From: an uncultured Candidatus Competibacteraceae bacterium
GTDB lineage: Bacteria; Pseudomonadota; Gammaproteobacteria; Competibacterales; Competibacteraceae
Assembly: GCA_937960715.1 (NCBI GenBank)
Contig: CALGOO010000333.1
Span: 1 to 17,164, forward strand
Length of the DNA: 17,164 bases
Direction: 5' to 3'
Shown here piece by piece: positions 13,702 through 17,164 of this stretch; position 1 is the first letter of the stretch, and each line of letters starts with the position of its first letter. The translations under genes were made by a program, and so were the position numbers. The notes beneath the pieces were generated by a model. That model saw only the letters and a list, made by a program, of their open reading frames with translations. It was not told where the DNA came from and made no database searches.

Positions 13702-14934
13702 ATGAAATTCCGACGTTCCACCGCCTCCCTGCTCGCCTTGGCCTGGCTGGCCGCCGTCGCCAACGCCCCATCGGGTGCCGCCGAAAGCCATGACCACGGC
13801 GCGCACGGCGCGGTCAGCCCGACCACCATCGGCGTTTCCATCGCGCCGGCCAGCGGATTGAAAGTCGGCGAACCGGCAACGTTTACACTGTCGCTCGTCG
13901 CCAAGGACGGCAAGCCAATCACCCTGGCCGATCTGCAAGTGGCGCATACCGAGAAAGTTCATTTGCTCATCGTCGATCCGAGCTTGAGTGACTACCACCA
14001 CGAGCATCCGAAGCCTGGGCCGACGCCGGGAACCTACATCTTCCCCCTCACCCCCGGTAAAGCGGGTGAATACAAAGTCTTCGCCGATCTGCTGCCGGTC
14101 GCCACCAACCAGCAGGAATACGCCGTGACCCGCTTCACGGTGGCGGGTACGCCGACGGCGGTCGATAAAGCTGTCAATCGGACCACGACCGTGGCGGGTT
14201 ACCGGTTCGATTTGAAATTCGCGGAAGATCCGCCCGCCGCCGGTCATCCCCACAAGGCTTGGTTGACCGTGACCGGCCCGGACGGAAAACCGTTCGCCAA
14301 GCTGGAACCGATCATGGGCGCGTTCGCGCACCTGGTGGGTTTCAACGCGGATCGCTCCGTGATCGCCCACATCCATCCGCAGGGTAAGGAACCCACGACG
14401 ACCCAGGAGCGCGACGGACCGACCCTGGAGTTCGACATCGACTTCGCCACGGCCGGCTACCAGAAATTGTTCGCCCAGGTACGGATCGACGGGAAATCGG
14501 TGTTCGCGCCGTTCGGGATCGAGGTAGCGTCCGCCATGCCGGACAAGACCGCGTCCGCCACCGGTCACGAGCAACATCACGGGCATGATGAGTCGGTCGC
14601 TATCCCGGCGACCGTCGATGCGCTCCTGGCCGCCGTCGATCAGCGGGTCGCGGCCATCGACCAGGCCATCGCCACCGGCAAGCTGGCCAAGGTGCATAAC
14701 GAAGCCTTTGCCGCCCGCGATCTGCTCGCCGCGCTGCCGGGGAAAGTCGCTGGCCTCGATCCAGCGGACGCCAAGGCACTCGATGCCGCCATCGGCCGCG
14801 TCCGCCAGCAGGCGGGTCTGCTCGACAAGTTCGGCGACGCCGGCGACGCCACCCAGACCCGCGCCGTCCTCGCCCGGTTCAAGACCGAGATCGCCGGCAT
14901 CCGGCAACAGGTCGCGGGGAAACCGAGCCGCTGA
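13702..14934 (+). CDS. His-rich periplasmic metal-binding protein of the efflux operon
   Basis: The 410-residue protein has an N-terminal signal peptide and a mature start containing SHDHGAHG (residues 29-36). Two related beta domains follow. The first holds H82, H87 and the YHHEHP cluster (H99, H100, H102); the second holds H210 in MGAFAHLVGF and AHIHP with H223 and H225. A linker with HEQHHGHDES (289-298) leads to a helical C-terminal domain of about 115 residues that has no motif I recognise. The paired HxH sites and the position between adaptor and pump suggest a periplasmic metal chaperone, buffer or sensor for the efflux complex. AGGAG at 13691-13695 fixes the start. Proteins of this kind are usually left as hypothetical in metal RND operons, so the function is inference. 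Confidence 0.78.
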   Translation: MKFRRSTASLLALAWLAAVANAPSGAAESHDHGAHGAVSPTTIGVSIAPASGLKVGEPATFTLSLVAKDGKPITLADLQVAHTEKVHLLIVDPSLSDYHHEHPKPGPTPGTYIFPLTPGKAGEYKVFADLLPVATNQQEYAVTRFTVAGTPTAVDKAVNRTTTVAGYRFDLKFAEDPPAAGHPHKAWLTVTGPDGKPFAKLEPIMGAFAHLVGFNADRSVIAHIHPQGKEPTTTQERDGPTLEFDIDFATAGYQKLFAQVRIDGKSVFAPFGIEVASAMPDKTASATGHEQHHGHDESVAIPATVDALLAAVDQRVAAIDQAIATGKLAKVHNEAFAARDLLAALPGKVAGLDPADAKALDAAIGRVRQQAGLLDKFGDAGDATQTRAVLARFKTEIAGIRQQVAGKPSR

Positions 14935-15017
14935 CGCGCCGAAGCGGCCGCCCCGTCCAGCCCGTTCACTCACCGATCCCGTCGCCCCGCTTACGAGAGG
15001 CTGGGAAGCGCAAGGTC

Positions 15018-17164
15018 ATGCTCAAGCAACTCATCCGTTTCTCGATCGAGAATCGCCTCTTCGTGCTGGCGGCGGCGTTCGCGCTCACGCTCTTTGGTCT
15101 CCACGAGATGGCGAAGCTGCCAGTAGATGTGCTGCCCGACCTTAATCGGCCGCAAGTGACGGTGCTGACCGAGGCCGAAGGCTTGGCGCCCGAGGAAGTG
15201 GAAACCCTGGTTACCTTTCCCATCGAGACCGCCCTGAATGGCTCCACCGGCGTGCAGCGAGTCCGGTCGGTGTCCGCCGTCGGCCTGTCCATCGTCTTCG
15301 TGGAATTCGACTGGGGCAAGGATATTTATCTGGCGCGACAACTGGTCGGCGAGAAGCTCGCCGCCACCCGCGACCGCCTGCCCGCCGGCATCGAACCGCA
15401 AATGGGACCGATTTCGTCGATCATGGGCGAAATCATGCTCATCGGCCTCAAAAGCCAGACGATCCCGCCGGTGCAACTGCGCCTGCTGGCCGACTGGACG
15501 GTGCGCCCGCGCCTGCTATCGATTCCCGGCGTGGCCAACGCCATCCCCATCGGCGGTGGCCGGATGCAGTATCAGGTGCAGGTCGATGTGGAGAAGCTTC
15601 GCGCCTACGACCTGACCCTGGAAGAGGTCGAGCGCGCCGTCGCCAACGCCAACGAAAACAGCACCGGTGGCTTCATCGAGAAGCAAAGCCAGGAATACCT
15701 GGTCCGCAACCTCGGGCGGGTTCGGAACGTCGCGGAATTCGCCGACGCCGTGGTGACGACGCGCGGCGGCACGCCCATCACCGTGGGCAACGTGGCGCGG
15801 GTGCTGGAAGGCATCCAGGTCAAGCGCGGCGACGCCTCCATCGACGCGGAACCCGCCGTCATCGTCATGGTGTCGAAGCAGCCGGGGCAGGATACGGTGG
15901 CGCTGACCCGGACCATCGAGAAAGCCATGGCCGAGATTCGCGCCGCTCTGCCGCCGGGCGTGGAACTGGACGATGACGTGTTCCGCCAGCAGCATTTCAT
16001 CGAGGCCAGCATCCACAACGTGATCGAGGTCATGCGCGACGCCGCCATCCTCGTCACCCTCGTGCTCGTCCTGTTCCTGCTCAATGCCCGGACCACGCTC
16101 ATTTCGCTGGTCGCGATTCCGCTCTCGTTCATCGTCACCTTCATCGTCTTCAAATTCGCCGGCATCGGCATCAACACCATGACCCTGGGCGGTTTGGCCA
16201 TCGCCATCGGCGAACTGGTGGACGATTCGATCATCGACATCGAAAACGTCTTTCGCCGCTTGCGCGAGAACGCGGCTCGCCCAGTCGAACAGCGGCTCAA
16301 CCCTCTGCGCGTCATCTACGACGCCTCGAACGAAGTCCGTTCCACCCTGGTCTACGCGACGATCCTGATGGTGATCGTCTTCATCCCGCTGTTCCAACTG
16401 AGCGGCATCGAGGGGCGCATCTTCGCGCCGATGGGCATCGCCTACATCGTGTCGGTGCTCGCCTCGCTGGTCGTCTCCCTGACCGTGACCCCGGCCCTGG
16501 CGGCGGTGCTGCTGAGTCGCTATTTCGACGACATCCGCGCCCGGCTCGAAGCGCGGGGCCTGGTCTTCCACGGCGGTGAGGCGGGCGATTCGTGGATCGT
16601 GCGTCGGCTCAAGGCCATCGACCGGGTGCAACTCGATTTCACCCTCCGCCATCCCACCCTGGTCATGGGCGCGTTTTACGGGCTGGCGCTGGTCGCCCTC
16701 GTGGCGGTGACGCAACTGGGCCGCGAGTTTCTTCCGCCGTTCAACGAAGGCACCATCACCGTCACCCTGATCGCCGCGCCGGGCACTTCGCTGTCGGAAA
16801 GCAACCGTATCGGCGCGCTGGCCGAGAAGGAATTGCTGGCCATCGACGAAGTGGCGCTGGTCAGCCGTCGCACCGGCCGCGCGGAATTGGACGAGCACGC
16901 TGAAGGGGTGCACTCGTCGGAATTGGAAGTCGACTTCAAGCCCGGCGGTCGGCCGCAACCGGCGGTGCTCGCCGAGATCCGCGAGCGGCTGGGCCGCTTT
17001 CCCGGCATGGTCGTCAACGTCGGCCAGCCCATCTCGCACCGGTTGGATCATCTGCTGTCCGGCGTCAACGCCCAAATCGCCGTCAAGGTGTTCGGCGACG
17101 ATCTGGCGACGCTGCGGGCGAAGGCGGAGGCGGTGCGCGCGGCGATGGCGACGGTGCCCGGCGT
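15018..17164 (+). CDS. Heavy-metal-type (HME) RND efflux pump, 3' end outside window
   Basis: The frame is open from the ATG at 15018 to the window edge: 715 of the roughly 1,030-1,050 residues typical for CzcA/CusA pumps. It starts MLKQLIRFSIENRLFVLAAA with the first membrane helix and has the large periplasmic loop (LPDLNRPQVTVLTEAEG, GPISSIMGEIMLIGL). Helices 2-6 follow from about residue 340, the cytoplasmic loop after them, and the second periplasmic loop (REFLPPFNEGTITVTLIAAP). Helix 4 reads AIGELVDDSIIDIENVFRRL, placing D402, D403, D407 and E409 where metal RND pumps keep proton-relay acids. It exports metal ions from periplasm or cytoplasm using the proton gradient. The Shine-Dalgarno is modest (AAGG close to the ATG). 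The metal cannot be told from sequence; the outer-membrane partner is not in the window. Confidence 0.92.
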   Translation, partial: MLKQLIRFSIENRLFVLAAAFALTLFGLHEMAKLPVDVLPDLNRPQVTVLTEAEGLAPEEVETLVTFPIETALNGSTGVQRVRSVSAVGLSIVFVEFDWGKDIYLARQLVGEKLAATRDRLPAGIEPQMGPISSIMGEIMLIGLKSQTIPPVQLRLLADWTVRPRLLSIPGVANAIPIGGGRMQYQVQVDVEKLRAYDLTLEEVERAVANANENSTGGFIEKQSQEYLVRNLGRVRNVAEFADAVVTTRGGTPITVGNVARVLEGIQVKRGDASIDAEPAVIVMVSKQPGQDTVALTRTIEKAMAEIRAALPPGVELDDDVFRQQHFIEASIHNVIEVMRDAAILVTLVLVLFLLNARTTLISLVAIPLSFIVTFIVFKFAGIGINTMTLGGLAIAIGELVDDSIIDIENVFRRLRENAARPVEQRLNPLRVIYDASNEVRSTLVYATILMVIVFIPLFQLSGIEGRIFAPMGIAYIVSVLASLVVSLTVTPALAAVLLSRYFDDIRARLEARGLVFHGGEAGDSWIVRRLKAIDRVQLDFTLRHPTLVMGAFYGLALVALVAVTQLGREFLPPFNEGTITVTLIAAPGTSLSESNRIGALAEKELLAIDEVALVSRRTGRAELDEHAEGVHSSELEVDFKPGGRPQPAVLAEIRERLGRFPGMVVNVGQPISHRLDHLLSGVNAQIAVKVFGDDLATLRAKAEAVRAAMATVPG

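Noticed and set aside
13114..14973. Long minus-strand open frame (619 codons) opposite the adaptor and His-rich protein
   Set aside because: It is a low-complexity antisense shadow; the plus-strand genes have signal peptides, ribosome sites and motifs.
15516..17075. Minus-strand open frame (519 codons) opposite the RND pump
   Set aside because: The plus-strand frame matches HME RND pumps along its whole length; the antisense product is rich in Asp, Gln, Gly and His with no motif.

Overview
This is a GC-rich bacterial chromosomal segment. The codon bias, the tightly packed operons, the dispersed palindromic repeats (the GATGGGTTTCGCTGCGCTCT family and the CCCCTCTCCCAGAGGG family) and the gene families fit a gammaproteobacterium, perhaps a Competibacter- or Methylococcales-like lineage. 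That placement is inference only. No rRNA, tRNA, CRISPR array, phage gene or transposase was found.

Region 1 (1-3400, minus strand) is a defence-type locus that looks damaged. A SEFIR (TIR-like) protein at 3400-2867 lies directly upstream of a STAND/NB-ARC-type NTPase with TPR-like repeats at 2804-591. The NTPase frame is cut by an in-frame amber codon at 593-591 and then runs on, still in frame, through protein-like sequence into a repeat cluster at 87-344. A dispersed repeat also lies in frame inside the NTPase at about 885-925, and a palindrome flanked by GCTA lies between the two genes.

Region 2 (3545-11638, plus strand) is one tight operon behind an extended -10 promoter. It encodes an APC amino-acid permease, a LuxE-like acyl-protein synthetase, a LuxC acyl-CoA reductase fused to a PaaK-like adenylation domain, a second free-standing PaaK-like ligase, and a degenerate GHKL-ATPase/GNAT acetyltransferase fusion. 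Two junctions overlap as ATGA, and the others are separated by 3 and 11 bases. No luciferase (luxAB) or luxD is present. The set looks like an acid-activating and acid-reducing pathway with transport and N-acylation functions, whose product is unknown. It is the best candidate here for an undescribed system.

Region 3 (11780-17164, plus strand, running off the end) is a heavy-metal RND efflux operon. It has a small membrane-anchored periplasmic protein, the periplasmic adaptor, a His-rich two-domain periplasmic protein and the HME-type RND pump (partial). All three periplasmic proteins start their mature part with His/Asp/Glu-rich metal-binding sequence. Neither an outer-membrane channel nor a regulator is inside the window.
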